A stretch of DNA of 64,000 bases from JBGPHT01 sp041484525 (lineage in GTDB: Bacteria > Acidobacteriota > Terriglobia > Bryobacterales > Bryobacteraceae), in NCBI GenBank assembly GCA_041484525.1, contig JBGPHT010000011.1, positions 1 to 64,000 of the forward strand, in the 5' to 3' direction. The notes beneath the pieces were generated by a model, which saw nothing but the letters and a program-made list of their open reading frames with translations, ran no database searches and was not told the DNA's origin. Below are positions 16,953 to 26,214 of the stretch, in pieces (positions within the stretch are counted from its first letter, which is position 1; every line of letters starts with the position of its first letter). The translations under genes were made by a program, and so were the position numbers.

Positions 16953-19900
16953 TTAGAAGGTGATCTTGGCGGCGAGCTGCATTCGGCGTGCGGCGCGGAA
17001 TGAGCTGATCTGCCCGAAAGTCGCGACGGTGTTGTTGGTGCTGGCGAAGCCGTTCGGGTTCACCCAGTTCAGAGTATTGAACGCCTCGCCCCGAAGCTGC
17101 AGCTTCAACTTTTCCGTCATGGCGAAGTTCTTGCTCACCGTGGCGTCCCAGTTGAAGAATCCGGGACCGCGCAGCACGCCGCGGCCGGCATTGCCGGGGC
17201 GGACGACGCCTTGCGGAACCGGCTGGAAGCACGCAGTATTGAACCACGTCAGGCCAGCCGCGGTGGTCTGGGCGGACCCAGCATACTGCTGCGGCTGATT
17301 GGCGCGCGGATCGCACACCATGTCGGGACGCCCGCTGGCGGAGCTGCTATTCCCGATGTTGCCGAGCCCGGCGGGATCGATACTTGAAGTCGTGACCGTG
17401 AACGTCGCACCGCTATAGGCGCTGAGAATTCCGGCAACCTGCCAGCCGCCGAGTGCGTGGCCGATCAGGCTGCGATTCTGTTTGAAAAAGGGCAGCATGT
17501 AGACGTAGTTGATCGTCAGCACCTGCTGGCGATCGAAAGGAGCCGGCCCATATTCGCCGTCATGCCAGTTGTAGCTGTTCTGCGGCGCGTTGGACCGGTC
17601 GGAGCCGTTGTCGGTCAGGGTCTTGCTCCACGTGTAGGCGAGGCCGAACACACCGCCCGAGCGGAAATTCTTGCGGATCTGCACCTGCAGCGAGTGGTAG
17701 TTGGAATCGAACGCCGTTTCGAGCGTGTTGATATAGGTGAAGCCCTGGTACGGCCGCACGGCGTTGATGCGGGGCTGGTCGGTGCTGGTGAAAATGGTGA
17801 GGCCGTTCGGCTGGTGCAAGCCCGCCGCCAGGGCAGCGCCCGGCTTGGCCTCGTTGATATCCACGATGCCGAGCAGGTGGGTGCCCTTGCTGCCGAAATA
17901 GCCAACTTCGAAGAAGACGTCCCCGGGGAGCCTGCGCTGTATATTCAGGCTCCACTGCTGGACGTAGGGAATCAGCGCCGGAATCTGCGTGGCGTGCAGT
18001 CCCAGCGGAACGGATGATACGCCGAGAGTGCCCGCGCCGACATTGGTGAAACTGGCGTTCGAGTAAGTGACGCTCTGGACGTACGGCGGATTAGCAAACG
18101 TATTCTGCTCGTAGGTGCCGAACAGGCCGGAGTCGTAGTAGATTCCATATCCGCTCCGGATGGCGGTCTTGCCGTCCCCGAACGGATCCCAGGAAAGCCC
18201 GATACGCGGCGCGAAGTTCTTGTAGAGGTCGTTGCCCACTTTGTCGCCGAATGTCGAACTCTTACCGCCGACGATGATGCCGTTCAGCGACGGACTGTTG
18301 CCCGTGCCCGCAACGATGTTACCGGTGGTCAGGTCGATCCTGGGGGCATTGGCCGGGTTATACAGTGCGGGGCTGAAGTTGTCCAGCAGGCCCTTCGAAT
18401 CCGTCGGCTGGCCCAGGTACGACCAGCGCACGCCAAAGGACAATTTCAGATTGTGCGTAACGCTGAAATCATCCTGGGCGTACGCTTCGTTCTGCCACGC
18501 CCAGATATTGGGCGTGATATCGGTCGAAGGCATGGTGAAGGAGGAAACGTTGCCGAGCAAAAAATTGGCCCACGACTGATTGAAGGTCGAGGTGCCGGTA
18601 GGCGCGCCCGTGCTTGCGAAATTGAAAGTTCCCTGCTGGCTGGCGGCGTTCTCCGTCTTGTTGTACCGGTTGACGGTGATGCCGAACTTCAGAGTGTGGC
18701 GGCCCCTGATCCACGTCAGGTTGTCGAACGCGTTCCAGTTGCGGTTGTACTCGTCGTACGGCCCATAGCCGACGATGCTGCTTCCGCCGGTGAACGTCAG
18801 ATTCGGAACTACCCCCTGCGTATTCGGGAAGGGCTCGGCCGGATTGATGTCCGGGCTGTTCGTCTTGGACGTCAATCCCTGCGGTGTCGCGTGAATCGCG
18901 CTCTTCGTGAAGTGGAACCCCGATTCATTCAGCAGGCTCGGCCGGATAGCGTTCACCGCGTGAATCACGTAGCCGCGCCCGGGCGAATTGGTCCGGGTGG
19001 TGGCGCCGTTCGGAATGGGAGAGCCCTGGAACAGGCCGCCCGGTTCCGTGGTGGGAATGGAATCGATTTCGAAGCGGCCCCACAGGCTGAACTTCTCGTT
19101 GAACGTATGATCGATGCGCCCTATCTCCTGGCGGCTGTTGTAGAGGTTGCGCTGCGGGAAGAAGCCGGCAGTGGTGCTGCTGTCGGACAGCGGCAGCTTG
19201 CCGAAGATGTCTTTGATGTACGCAGCCGAATTCGCGTTGATGAGGCTGGCCGGTATTTCCGTCACGGTCTGCGCGCCTGCCGGACATCCGCCAGTGACGA
19301 CGGTGAGGCAGACTGGTTGCGTGAATTTGCCCTGCAACATTCCCGTCGTCGGAACGATCGGATTGAACGTGGTGTAAGTGATGATGCGGCGGAATTCCTC
19401 CGAGAAGAAGAAGAACGTGTGGTTCCTCTCCTTGTTGAATTTGCCGATCGTCACCGGACCGCCGATGGTGTACCCGAAATCGTTCCAGCGCAGTGGCGGA
19501 ATCTTGGCGGCGCCGTCGATCACATTCACCTTGTTGGCATTGTTGGCCCAATTGTTGGCGGCCAGCGCGTCATTGCGGAAGAACTCGTAGGCGCTGCCGT
19601 GGAAGTCTTTCTGGCCGCTGCGCGTGACCACGTTGATCTGCGCACCGCCCGCACGTCCCGTATCGGCGGTGTAAAGGCTCCGCTCGACCTTGAACTGCGC
19701 GATGGCATCCACGCTCGGAAATGTCATCAGGGTCAGATTGCTGCCGCGGTCCACGTTATCGGCGCCGTCGACTGTCCAGTTGTTGGCCGAGCTGCGGTTG
19801 CCGTTCACCGAGTAAGGCATGGTGGCGGCGGTCCCTGCCGGAGCAGAGTTGCCGATGTAGAGTTCGTCGGTAGGTGCGGAGACGACGCCCGGGAGCAGCG

Positions 19901-20366
19901 ATACCAGTTGCTCGTAGTTGCGTGTGCCTAGGGACAGCTCGCGAACCTGCGTGCCGTCGATGGTACTTGAGCTGGTGGGTGTGCCGAGCTCAACCGACAC
20001 CGTCGATTCCTGGACGGTGACGGTCTCGGTCATGGAGCCTACTTCGACCGCGATGTTGATTTTCAGGTCGTCGGCCACGTTCAGCACGATGCCTTCGCGA
20101 GTGACGCCCTTGAAGCCCTTGGCTTCGACAGTTAGGGAGTAGTTTCCAATGGGTAGGATGGGGGCCGAATAATTGCCGCCCGAATCCGTCGTGACGGATC
20201 GGATCACTTGATTGCGGTCCGTGTTCTTAACAGTGACTTTGGCGCCGGGAACGGCCGCGCCGGTGGGATCCAAGACGACTCCGGCGATGCTGCCGGAAAT
20301 GTCTTGAGCAAACGTGGCTGTAGCCAGCAGTGCCATGAAAAGGCACAGACAGATTCCTTTTTTCAT
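16953..20366 (-). CDS. Oar-like TonB-dependent outer membrane receptor
   Basis: 1137 residues with a signal peptide (MKKGICLCLFMALLATATFAQ). A carboxypeptidase-regulatory beta-sandwich (GSIAGVVLDPTGAAVPGAKV) covers about residues 26-110. A plug-like region follows with SVNGNRSSANNWTVDG and VVTRSGQKDFHGSAYEFFRN, then a long beta-barrel. This is the large Oar/CarboxypepD_reg receptor family expanded in Acidobacteriota, thought to import oligosaccharides or other large nutrients; the substrate is unknown. The C-terminus ends FRAARRMQLAAKITF, with the terminal aromatic residue typical of barrels. It stands alone; a palindrome upstream may be regulatory. Confidence 0.9.
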   Translation of the reverse strand: MKKGICLCLFMALLATATFAQDISGSIAGVVLDPTGAAVPGAKVTVKNTDRNQVIRSVTTDSGGNYSAPILPIGNYSLTVEAKGFKGVTREGIVLNVADDLKINIAVEVGSMTETVTVQESTVSVELGTPTSSSTIDGTQVRELSLGTRNYEQLVSLLPGVVSAPTDELYIGNSAPAGTAATMPYSVNGNRSSANNWTVDGADNVDRGSNLTLMTFPSVDAIAQFKVERSLYTADTGRAGGAQINVVTRSGQKDFHGSAYEFFRNDALAANNWANNANKVNVIDGAAKIPPLRWNDFGYTIGGPVTIGKFNKERNHTFFFFSEEFRRIITYTTFNPIVPTTGMLQGKFTQPVCLTVVTGGCPAGAQTVTEIPASLINANSAAYIKDIFGKLPLSDSSTTAGFFPQRNLYNSRQEIGRIDHTFNEKFSLWGRFEIDSIPTTEPGGLFQGSPIPNGATTRTNSPGRGYVIHAVNAIRPSLLNESGFHFTKSAIHATPQGLTSKTNSPDINPAEPFPNTQGVVPNLTFTGGSSIVGYGPYDEYNRNWNAFDNLTWIRGRHTLKFGITVNRYNKTENAASQQGTFNFASTGAPTGTSTFNQSWANFLLGNVSSFTMPSTDITPNIWAWQNEAYAQDDFSVTHNLKLSFGVRWSYLGQPTDSKGLLDNFSPALYNPANAPRIDLTTGNIVAGTGNSPSLNGIIVGGKSSTFGDKVGNDLYKNFAPRIGLSWDPFGDGKTAIRSGYGIYYDSGLFGTYEQNTFANPPYVQSVTYSNASFTNVGAGTLGVSSVPLGLHATQIPALIPYVQQWSLNIQRRLPGDVFFEVGYFGSKGTHLLGIVDINEAKPGAALAAGLHQPNGLTIFTSTDQPRINAVRPYQGFTYINTLETAFDSNYHSLQVQIRKNFRSGGVFGLAYTWSKTLTDNGSDRSNAPQNSYNWHDGEYGPAPFDRQQVLTINYVYMLPFFKQNRSLIGHALGGWQVAGILSAYSGATFTVTTSSIDPAGLGNIGNSSSASGRPDMVCDPRANQPQQYAGSAQTTAAGLTWFNTACFQPVPQGVVRPGNAGRGVLRGPGFFNWDATVSKNFAMTEKLKLQLRGEAFNTLNWVNPNGFASTNNTVATFGQISSFRAARRMQLAAKITF

Positions 20367-20391
20367 TCAACTAACCTCACTGAAGCGAGTA

Positions 20392-20405
20392 GTCCTTTAC
20401 AGGAC
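20392..20405. promoter_or_regulatory. Palindrome upstream of the TonB receptor gene
   Basis: GTCCT-TTAC-AGGAC forms a perfect 5-base palindrome 26 bases before the receptor start. TTACAGGA is repeated directly at 20397-20404 and 20408-20415. This could be an operator in the promoter region; no regulator gene is adjacent. Confidence 0.3.
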
Positions 20406-20498
20406 CATTACAGGAGCTTAGTTTACCTCGAATCCGTTCCGCGGAAAAGGGCGCTTGCAGGGCCGCGAATCGTCCGGGAGCGGTTGGTGATGGATGGC

Positions 20499-21782
20499 CT
20501 AATGCGCGCCCGCCGTCTCTGCTACCGGAGCGAACGGACTGAGTAAGTTACCCGCACCATCGAAATCGAAATCAATAGTAGATTCAATCTCGAGCTGCGA
20601 ATTTGCTGCCACCTGCGCGCGCACGTTTTCGCTGACAGCGATCCGCCCCAGTTCCATGGTGTTCCGTATCCAACCATAAGTCACGGCATCCAGATCGAGC
20701 TTGCCGACAGTCGGAGCGAAACGCTCCAGGCACTCGCGGTCAGCCGGAAAGTGGACGGGCGTGCGGATGGCCGCCGGCGTATTCGCGGTCAGGGAATTGA
20801 TGATGGTCGGCTGCCAGTCGGTGCGATTGACCAGCCGGTCGGTGACCACATCGGCCATGCCGAGGCCGACGGCGCAGTCGTATGTCAGGTCGCTGAGGTC
20901 GCGCACGAACAGGCGCTGGAACTTGGGGATGCCCGGCCATGGATTGTACTCGCCGTTGACCCCGCGATTCACGACCTTGGTGTCCATGCCGGCGCCGGAA
21001 ATATTCTTACCGATTTCGTCGAGGATCAGGATGTCGAGATCCATCGGGATGCGCGCCATCCAGGATTTGACGAGCGCCAGATTCTCCTCCTCGCGCTGCT
21101 CCATGAGTTCGACGGGAACGGCGTCGAGCTTGGCCGTGTTGTGACAAGCGTCCTCGAGGATGGCGAGCCCGCCGAGGATCTTGCCCGAAGTCAGCACCTG
21201 GCGCCCGATGCTGCGGATGACGTGCTCCAGGCCGAGCCGGTACGCGTAGGCGTGGTACCGCTGCGCGCCGGCGAACTTGCCGAGCCCGATGGCCATCATC
21301 TTGAAGAGGCCGCTCTCGATCGTGCCGGCGAAATCGGTGTGCCACTTGATGCGGCCGATCAGCATGACGCCGGCGGATTCATAGGCTGCCTTGTCCATGA
21401 AGGCTTCGATCCCATCGGCCGTCTTGCCGAGCGAGACGACTTCGAGCTGGCTCACCACGGGGCAGCCCATGGAGGTTTCGGTGATGCCGTAGTGCGCGAG
21501 GACGTCGGCCTGCCCGGCGGCGGAGGCGGCGCCATGCGATCCCATGGCGGGGAATATGAAGGGCTGCATCCCCGCATTCTTCCAGTACTGGACCACGTTG
21601 CGCGCAATGGCGGCAATGTTGTGGATGCCGCGGCTGCCGACGCCGATGGCGATGCGCGAGCCGGGCTTGACGCGCGCGCCGAAATTGGACTGGCCGAGCT
21701 GCTTCTGCACCTCGGCCGCGACATCGGGTATGCGGCGGTCGACGAATTTCTGGCGAACGACAAGAAGGCGAGGGAGTCGCAT
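20499..21782 (-). CDS. LarA-like (DUF2088, lactate-racemase fold) protein
   Basis: 427 residues. The N-terminal half contains AIGVGSRGI and FPAMGSHGAASAAGQADVLA, matching the LarA/DUF2088 fold, where the GSHG-type His and a later His/Lys pair (here in WHTDFAGTIESGLFK) bind the nickel-pincer cofactor or substrate. LarA homologues racemise or epimerise 2-hydroxy acids. No larB, larC or larE cofactor genes are near, so the cofactor would have to be made elsewhere or the protein may not use it. The protein is cytosolic and stands alone, divergent from a lipoprotein gene. Substrate unknown. Confidence 0.7.
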   Translation of the reverse strand: MRLPRLLVVRQKFVDRRIPDVAAEVQKQLGQSNFGARVKPGSRIAIGVGSRGIHNIAAIARNVVQYWKNAGMQPFIFPAMGSHGAASAAGQADVLAHYGITETSMGCPVVSQLEVVSLGKTADGIEAFMDKAAYESAGVMLIGRIKWHTDFAGTIESGLFKMMAIGLGKFAGAQRYHAYAYRLGLEHVIRSIGRQVLTSGKILGGLAILEDACHNTAKLDAVPVELMEQREEENLALVKSWMARIPMDLDILILDEIGKNISGAGMDTKVVNRGVNGEYNPWPGIPKFQRLFVRDLSDLTYDCAVGLGMADVVTDRLVNRTDWQPTIINSLTANTPAAIRTPVHFPADRECLERFAPTVGKLDLDAVTYGWIRNTMELGRIAVSENVRAQVAANSQLEIESTIDFDFDGAGNLLSPFAPVAETAGAH

Positions 21783-21908
21783 GATCCCCCATTTTAGCGA
21801 GAGGAAGGGGTTGGCGTGTGGGTGCTCAATTTGCGGGCTAAGTACACGGAAGCCAGAACCGTGGCGGTTGACACGTTACCTACCGCCGGTCAAAATGGGG
21901 GTGCCATC

Positions 21909-22436
21909 ATGCGCCACGTTCGTCTGATTCCACTAACGGCGGCTTTGTCTGCCGCAATGATGCTGGCTGCGTGCTCGAGCAGCGAAGCGTCGTTTCCGGT
22001 CCGCATTCACCCCATGGGAGAGCGGGTGGAATTGGGGCACATCATCTACACCGTTTTCGAAACGCAGTGGATGACCCACATGGGCGAGGGACCCCTGGCG
22101 CGCGTTCCGCAGAACCGGTTCTTCCTCGTCCGCATGAGCGCGGTGAATAGCGGCGGCGGCGACGTCATGATCCCCAATCTGACCATTCAGGATGACAACG
22201 GCAACGCCTTCACCGAGATGAGCAACGGCGACGGCGTGCCGCAGTGGATGGGCTTCCTGCGCAGTGTGAAGCCCGCGGATACGGCGCAGGGCAACATCGT
22301 CTTCGACGCCCCACCGCGCCATTACAAACTGCGTATCACCGATGAATCCGGCGAACGCGCCGCCCTGGTGGATATCCCGCTCTCCTTCGGCGCCGAGACC
22401 CCCGAAGTCCTCATCCCGGGCGACGCTAAGAAGTAA
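21909..22436 (+). CDS. Secreted lipoprotein, DUF4352-like
   Basis: 175 residues from ATG 21909 (preceded by GGGGG); the open frame starts further up at 21816 without a signal. The N-terminus ends in the lipobox LAAC (residues about 20-23), so the mature protein is lipid-anchored. The body looks like an immunoglobulin-type beta-sandwich of the DUF4352 kind: VELGHIIYTVFETQW, NRFFLVRMSAVNSGG and NLTIQDDNGN follow the usual pattern of a conserved first strand, a variable strand and an Asp/Asn-rich strand. The role is unknown; such proteins are often extracytoplasmic binding or assembly factors. Confidence 0.65.
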   Translation: MRHVRLIPLTAALSAAMMLAACSSSEASFPVRIHPMGERVELGHIIYTVFETQWMTHMGEGPLARVPQNRFFLVRMSAVNSGGGDVMIPNLTIQDDNGNAFTEMSNGDGVPQWMGFLRSVKPADTAQGNIVFDAPPRHYKLRITDESGERAALVDIPLSFGAETPEVLIPGDAKK

Positions 22437-22480
22437 TAGCGAGCCGGGAAACCGCCACCACCGTGAACTAGAATAGAAGT

Positions 22481-23695
22481 ATGTGGCCCGTTGCGGCGCT
22501 GGCATTCCTTCTCTTCCAGGCCGCCGATTTCAACGCTGAGGGCATGAAGGCCCTGGAAGATCGCAAGTACGACGCTGCGGTGCAAGCCTTCACCAAGGCC
22601 ATCGAAGCCGACCCCAAGGATTACACCGCGCACTTCAATCTCGCTCTGGCCTACGGCTTTCTGCACCACGATGCGGAGGGCATCGCCGAATACCGCAAGA
22701 CTCTCGAGATCAAGCCGAACCTTTATGAAGCCGAGTTGAACGGCGCAATTTTGCTGCTGCGCCAGAAGCAGCCCGCCGAGGCCCTGCCACTCCTTGAAAA
22801 CGCCGCCGGACAGAAGCCGCAGGAATTCCGGCCGCGCTATTATCTGGCCGAATCGCAGCTCCAGACGGGCGACGTGGCGAAGGCCGAAGGCACTTATCGG
22901 GCGGCTCTTGAAATAGATGCGAAATCGCCCGGTGCGCAATTGGGCCTGGCGCACGCACTGGCCCGGCAGGGCAAGCTGGCCGACGCCGCTCCGTATTTCC
23001 GCGAGGCAGCCAAGCTCGATGCGGGCTACCGCGACGCGCTGCTCGAGCTGGCCGATCTGTACGAACGCAATCACCAGAACGCCGAGGCTCTGGCGATCTA
23101 TCGCGAGTTTCCCGACAATCCCGCGGTGCAGGAGCACGTCGGTCAGTTGATGCTCGACACGAAACAATACGCCGAGGCGATTCCACGCCTGCTGGAAGCG
23201 TTTCAGAAGTCCCCCACGCAGGCCAACCGGGTCGGACTGGCAGCCGCGTACCTGTTCGATAACCAGATCGACAAGGCCTTGCCGCTGCTCGATCAGGCAG
23301 TGGGAGCCGAACCCGGCAACTTCGAAATCCGCATGATGTATGGGCGCGCGCTGCGCGATCGGAAGCAGTATTCCGCCGCGGCGCAGCAGTTCTCCGAGGC
23401 GGTCCGGATTAATCCCAAAGACGTGGCCGCCTGGAACGACCTGGCCGGCATGCTCTACCTGATGGACGATTACTCACGAGCGCTGAGCGCGTTCGACCGC
23501 GCCCGCGAGCTGGGCCAGGACACGCCCGGGAACTGGTTCTTCCGCGCCATCATTCTGGATAAACTGAAACAGTACAAGCCGGCGCTCGAAGCGTACCAGC
23601 GGTTCCTGGCGATGAGCCAGGGAAAAAATCCCGACCAGGAGTTTCAGGCGCGGCAACGGGCGAGAATTATCCAGCGGGATCTGGACAGACGGTGA
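22481..23695 (+). CDS. Secreted TPR repeat protein
   Basis: 404 residues, nearly all tetratricopeptide repeats (about ten), preceded by a short hydrophobic N-terminus (MWPVAALAFLLFQAADF) that should export it or anchor it. Typical repeats read ALEDRKYDAAVQAFTKAIEA and LRDRKQYSAAAQQFSEAVRI. TPR arrays bind partner proteins. TAGAAT ends seven bases before the ATG, so transcription may start at or near the start codon. The next gene begins in the TGATG overlap at its stop, the first of a series of coupled secreted helical proteins. Confidence 0.8.
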   Translation: MWPVAALAFLLFQAADFNAEGMKALEDRKYDAAVQAFTKAIEADPKDYTAHFNLALAYGFLHHDAEGIAEYRKTLEIKPNLYEAELNGAILLLRQKQPAEALPLLENAAGQKPQEFRPRYYLAESQLQTGDVAKAEGTYRAALEIDAKSPGAQLGLAHALARQGKLADAAPYFREAAKLDAGYRDALLELADLYERNHQNAEALAIYREFPDNPAVQEHVGQLMLDTKQYAEAIPRLLEAFQKSPTQANRVGLAAAYLFDNQIDKALPLLDQAVGAEPGNFEIRMMYGRALRDRKQYSAAAQQFSEAVRINPKDVAAWNDLAGMLYLMDDYSRALSAFDRARELGQDTPGNWFFRAIILDKLKQYKPALEAYQRFLAMSQGKNPDQEFQARQRARIIQRDLDRR

Positions 23696-24141
23696 TGCGT
23701 AAATGGCTAGGGGTACTGTTCGTGTGGAGCCTGGCGGGGAGCCCGCTCGTTCCCCCGGATCTCGGTCCCGTCCGCGCGGAGCCGAATCTCGAGAAGCGCT
23801 CGCAACTGGCGCTGGCCAACGCTGAAGCGGTGTACAAGACCGCGCGCACGGCTTACGACAACGGCGAAAACGAACAGACCCAAGCGGCGGTGAACGAAAT
23901 CCTCGAGTCCGTGGAGTTGGCCCACACGTCTCTGGTGCAGACCGGCAAGGATCCGCGCAGGAGTCCAAAATGGTTTAAGAAGGCCGAATTGCAGACGCGC
24001 GACCTGGTGCGGAAGATCGAATCGTTTCAGGAGCAGATGAGCTTCAACGACCGCCCCATGCTGGACAAGCTGAAGGCGCGAACGCAGCAGATCCACGATG
24101 AGTTGTTGCTGGGCCTGATGGAGGGCAAGAAAAAGAAATGA
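23695..24141 (+). CDS. Secreted helical protein of unknown function
   Basis: 148 residues starting at ATG 23695, which overlaps the TPR gene's stop (an in-frame GTG at 23692 is also possible). A signal peptide (MRKWLGVLFVWSLAGSPL) is followed by an almost entirely alpha-helical, Glu/Lys/Gln-rich mature chain (LALANAEAVYKTARTAYDNG, then QTRDLVRKIESFQEQ) and a lysine tail. It is probably periplasmic and may bind the TPR partner. I know no named family. Its stop overlaps the next start by four bases (ATGA). Confidence 0.6.
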   Translation: MRKWLGVLFVWSLAGSPLVPPDLGPVRAEPNLEKRSQLALANAEAVYKTARTAYDNGENEQTQAAVNEILESVELAHTSLVQTGKDPRRSPKWFKKAELQTRDLVRKIESFQEQMSFNDRPMLDKLKARTQQIHDELLLGLMEGKKKK

Positions 24142-24812
24142 AGACCATTCTGGTGTTGGTGCTGTTGGCCGCGCCGGGATTTTCCCAGGGCGTGCACCGC
24201 GATTTCCTGACCGCCGACGAGATCGACCAGATTCGCGAAGCGCAGGAGCCCAACCTGCGCCTGAAGCTGTACGCCGATTTCGCCAAGGAGCGGATGGACC
24301 TGGTGAAAAGCCTGCTCACCAAGGAGAAGGCCGGGCGCTCGATCCTAATCCACGATGCGCTTGAGGACTACGCCAAGATCCTCGACGCCATCGACGACGT
24401 CTCCGATGGCGCGCTCAGCCATAAGGCCGATATCAAACTGGGTCTGAACGCTGTAGCCGCGGTGGAGAAAGAGATGCTGCCGGTGTTGCAGAAAATCCGG
24501 GCCAATCCGCCGAAGGACGTCGAGCGGTACGACTTCGCGTTGAAGACGGCACTCGAGACCACCGAGGACAGTTTGGCTTCAGCGCAGGAAGATCTCGGCA
24601 AGCGCACGAAGGATGTGGAAGCGCGCGAGGACCGGGAGAAGAAAGCGCTGCAAGACATGATGAGCCCCACCGAGCGCGAGGGCAAGCAGGCGGAAGAGAA
24701 GAAGGCAGCGCAGGAAAAAGCAGCGGAAAAGGCCAAAGAGCGCAAAGCCCCGACCCTGATGCGGCCGGGCGAAAAGAAGCAGGACGACCCCACGAAGAAG
24801 CAGCTTCTGTAG
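24138..24812 (+). CDS. Secreted coiled-coil protein of unknown function
   Basis: 224 residues with a signal peptide (MKTILVLVLLAAPGFSQG). The first half is helical with an acidic/basic pattern, and the last 80 residues are a highly charged Lys/Glu coiled coil ending KKQDDPTKKQLL. It overlaps the previous gene by four bases and completes a three-gene translationally coupled set with the TPR protein. The conserved arrangement suggests that the three proteins work together in the periplasm. I do not recognise a function. Confidence 0.6.
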   Translation: MKTILVLVLLAAPGFSQGVHRDFLTADEIDQIREAQEPNLRLKLYADFAKERMDLVKSLLTKEKAGRSILIHDALEDYAKILDAIDDVSDGALSHKADIKLGLNAVAAVEKEMLPVLQKIRANPPKDVERYDFALKTALETTEDSLASAQEDLGKRTKDVEAREDREKKALQDMMSPTEREGKQAEEKKAAQEKAAEKAKERKAPTLMRPGEKKQDDPTKKQLL

Positions 24813-24965
24813 TCCGGTTAGACCGCGATTAACCAACGATAGCCAAGATTCTGCGCGCTCCCCGCGCTAGAATGACGCGCGTATGCAACGCTTGCTCGTG
24901 CTGGCAGCCACGGCCTGCTGGCGGCTGTCACCGCACCCTGCCAGAGAGTCACCGACGAGGCCAAC

Positions 24966-25757
24966 GTGCGCGTCGACGGCCGTATGCAGCACATCCGCAA
25001 GATCAACGGCCGCTGGTGGCCGGAGGACAACCGGAAGCAGTTGACGCCATCGAAGGATGTGTCCTGGCTTTGGCAGGTCACTGCGGATCTGGGCGAAGAT
25101 ACGATTTTCTACCATCACCGTCCCGTCAGTCTGTCGAAGGTCGAGACGCTGCACCTATTCATGCAGCCGGACGAGGTGCGCGCGGTGTTGGGTGGTCCCA
25201 ACCAGGTCGACGAGAGGCTCGAGTTCTGGCGGTATTACGCGGAGAACGGCACCGCCCTCTTCCTCCGATTCTTCAGCGGGGAACTGGGCGAGGCGCGGTA
25301 CGAGCGGCCGGACTACGGCGTCCACGGGCGGCCCGTAAAGTCGATCGAGGAGGAGATGGATGGCCGCAGCATTTTCTCCATCATGGCGCACCGCGCCGGG
25401 CAGAAAAGTTCGACCGCCACTTCGACTACTAATTCGGCCACTGGGAGCCTCGCCGAGTTGAAGCGGCAAGCGGACGCCCTCCGCTCATCCCGTAGCAACT
25501 CATCGACGGTGCGCCAGGAAACCGTCCGCCTGATTCCGCGCGAGCCGCCCGCGCGCCGCATCGCCAAAGAACTGCTGGACGCGATCAAACCGGGCATGCC
25601 GCGGGAAGACGTGGTGCGGAAACTGGGCGAGGCCACAGGAGGCCTGCACATTGCCGGCGAGGTGAAGGAAGCCGAAGACCTGCATTACGCCCTCGAACCG
25701 GATGGCGACGTCACCATCCATCTCGAGAACGGCAAAGTCGTGCGCATCATCCGGTAG
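24966..25757 (+). CDS. Secreted hypothetical protein, likely frameshifted at its signal peptide
   Basis: The frame from GTG 24966 gives 263 residues with no export signal. Just upstream, in a second frame, ATG 24883 encodes MQRLLVLAATA. Adding one base near 24910 would join the frames to read GLLAAVTAPCQRVTDEANVR, giving a normal signal peptide or lipoprotein leader. The real gene therefore probably starts at 24883 and is broken by one base. The body has WYY/FW-rich strands (TIFYHHRPV, LEFWRYYAENG), a low-complexity Ser/Thr linker, and a C-terminal AIKPGMPREDVVRKLGEATG, reminiscent of SmpA/OmlA (BamE-like) modules. Function unknown. Confidence 0.55.
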   Translation: MRVDGRMQHIRKINGRWWPEDNRKQLTPSKDVSWLWQVTADLGEDTIFYHHRPVSLSKVETLHLFMQPDEVRAVLGGPNQVDERLEFWRYYAENGTALFLRFFSGELGEARYERPDYGVHGRPVKSIEEEMDGRSIFSIMAHRAGQKSSTATSTTNSATGSLAELKRQADALRSSRSNSSTVRQETVRLIPREPPARRIAKELLDAIKPGMPREDVVRKLGEATGGLHIAGEVKEAEDLHYALEPDGDVTIHLENGKVVRIIR

Positions 25758-25853
25758 GGCAGTTGAGGCGGCATACCATGCGGAATCTTCGGCGAGCTAC
25801 CGATCACTGCACGGTCCGGGTTTACTTCGGAGCTGGCTTGGGGGCCACCTTAA

Positions 25854-26144
25854 CTACGCGCCGCCGTACTTGCCTTTGCAGCGAATCAGTTTCTGGTCCT
25901 TGCGGTCCGGGAGCTTCCGGATCTCAACCCAGTACTCTTCGAGCACATCCGGGTCGATCTCGATGAGGCCAGGATAAAGCCGATCGCCGCCTCGCTTCTT
26001 GCATCCCGAGATCCAATACCCGGTACGCGTGGCCACTTCGAAGTAGTTCGCCTTGAAGCTTCGGGAAAATGTGACCCGGCCGATGCGCGCCGGTCCGTCC
26101 AGACCGTCATCCTTGCGCTCGATATACATGATCCGTGACTTCAT
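25854..26144 (-). CDS. Conserved small protein of unknown function
   Basis: 96 residues, MKSRIMYIERKDDG then GPARIGRVTFS, KANYFEVATRTGYWISGCKK and DPDVLEEYWVEIRKLP. I recognise this as a widespread small bacterial protein family, often mislabelled in databases as an isoprenoid-pathway enzyme, for which it is far too short. It has no signal peptide, no membrane helix and no catalytic motif that I know. It is divergent from blaI and shares that control region, so BlaI could also affect it. Confidence 0.65.
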   Translation of the reverse strand: MKSRIMYIERKDDGLDGPARIGRVTFSRSFKANYFEVATRTGYWISGCKKRGGDRLYPGLIEIDPDVLEEYWVEIRKLPDRKDQKLIRCKGKYGGA

Positions 26145-26171
26145 GATTCACGACCAACCTCACTAATCCTC

Positions 26172-26183
26172 CTAAACTTTTAG
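26172..26183. promoter_or_regulatory. Upstream BlaI-type operator
   Basis: CTAA-ACTT-TTAG is a perfect palindrome of the CTAA-N4-TTAG form. It abuts the -35 hexamer of the blaI promoter and is embedded in CTCCTAAA, as in the second site 44 bases downstream. Confidence 0.6.
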
Positions 26184-26214
26184 TTGACAAAAAACCGCTC
26201 TTCAGTTGCATACT
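26184..26214 (+). promoter_or_regulatory. blaI promoter
   Basis: A perfect -35 TTGACA is at 26184-26189. The -10 lies in TGCATACT (about 26207-26214); its exact hexamer is uncertain. It sits between two matching palindromes, as expected for a self-repressed gene. Confidence 0.65.
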
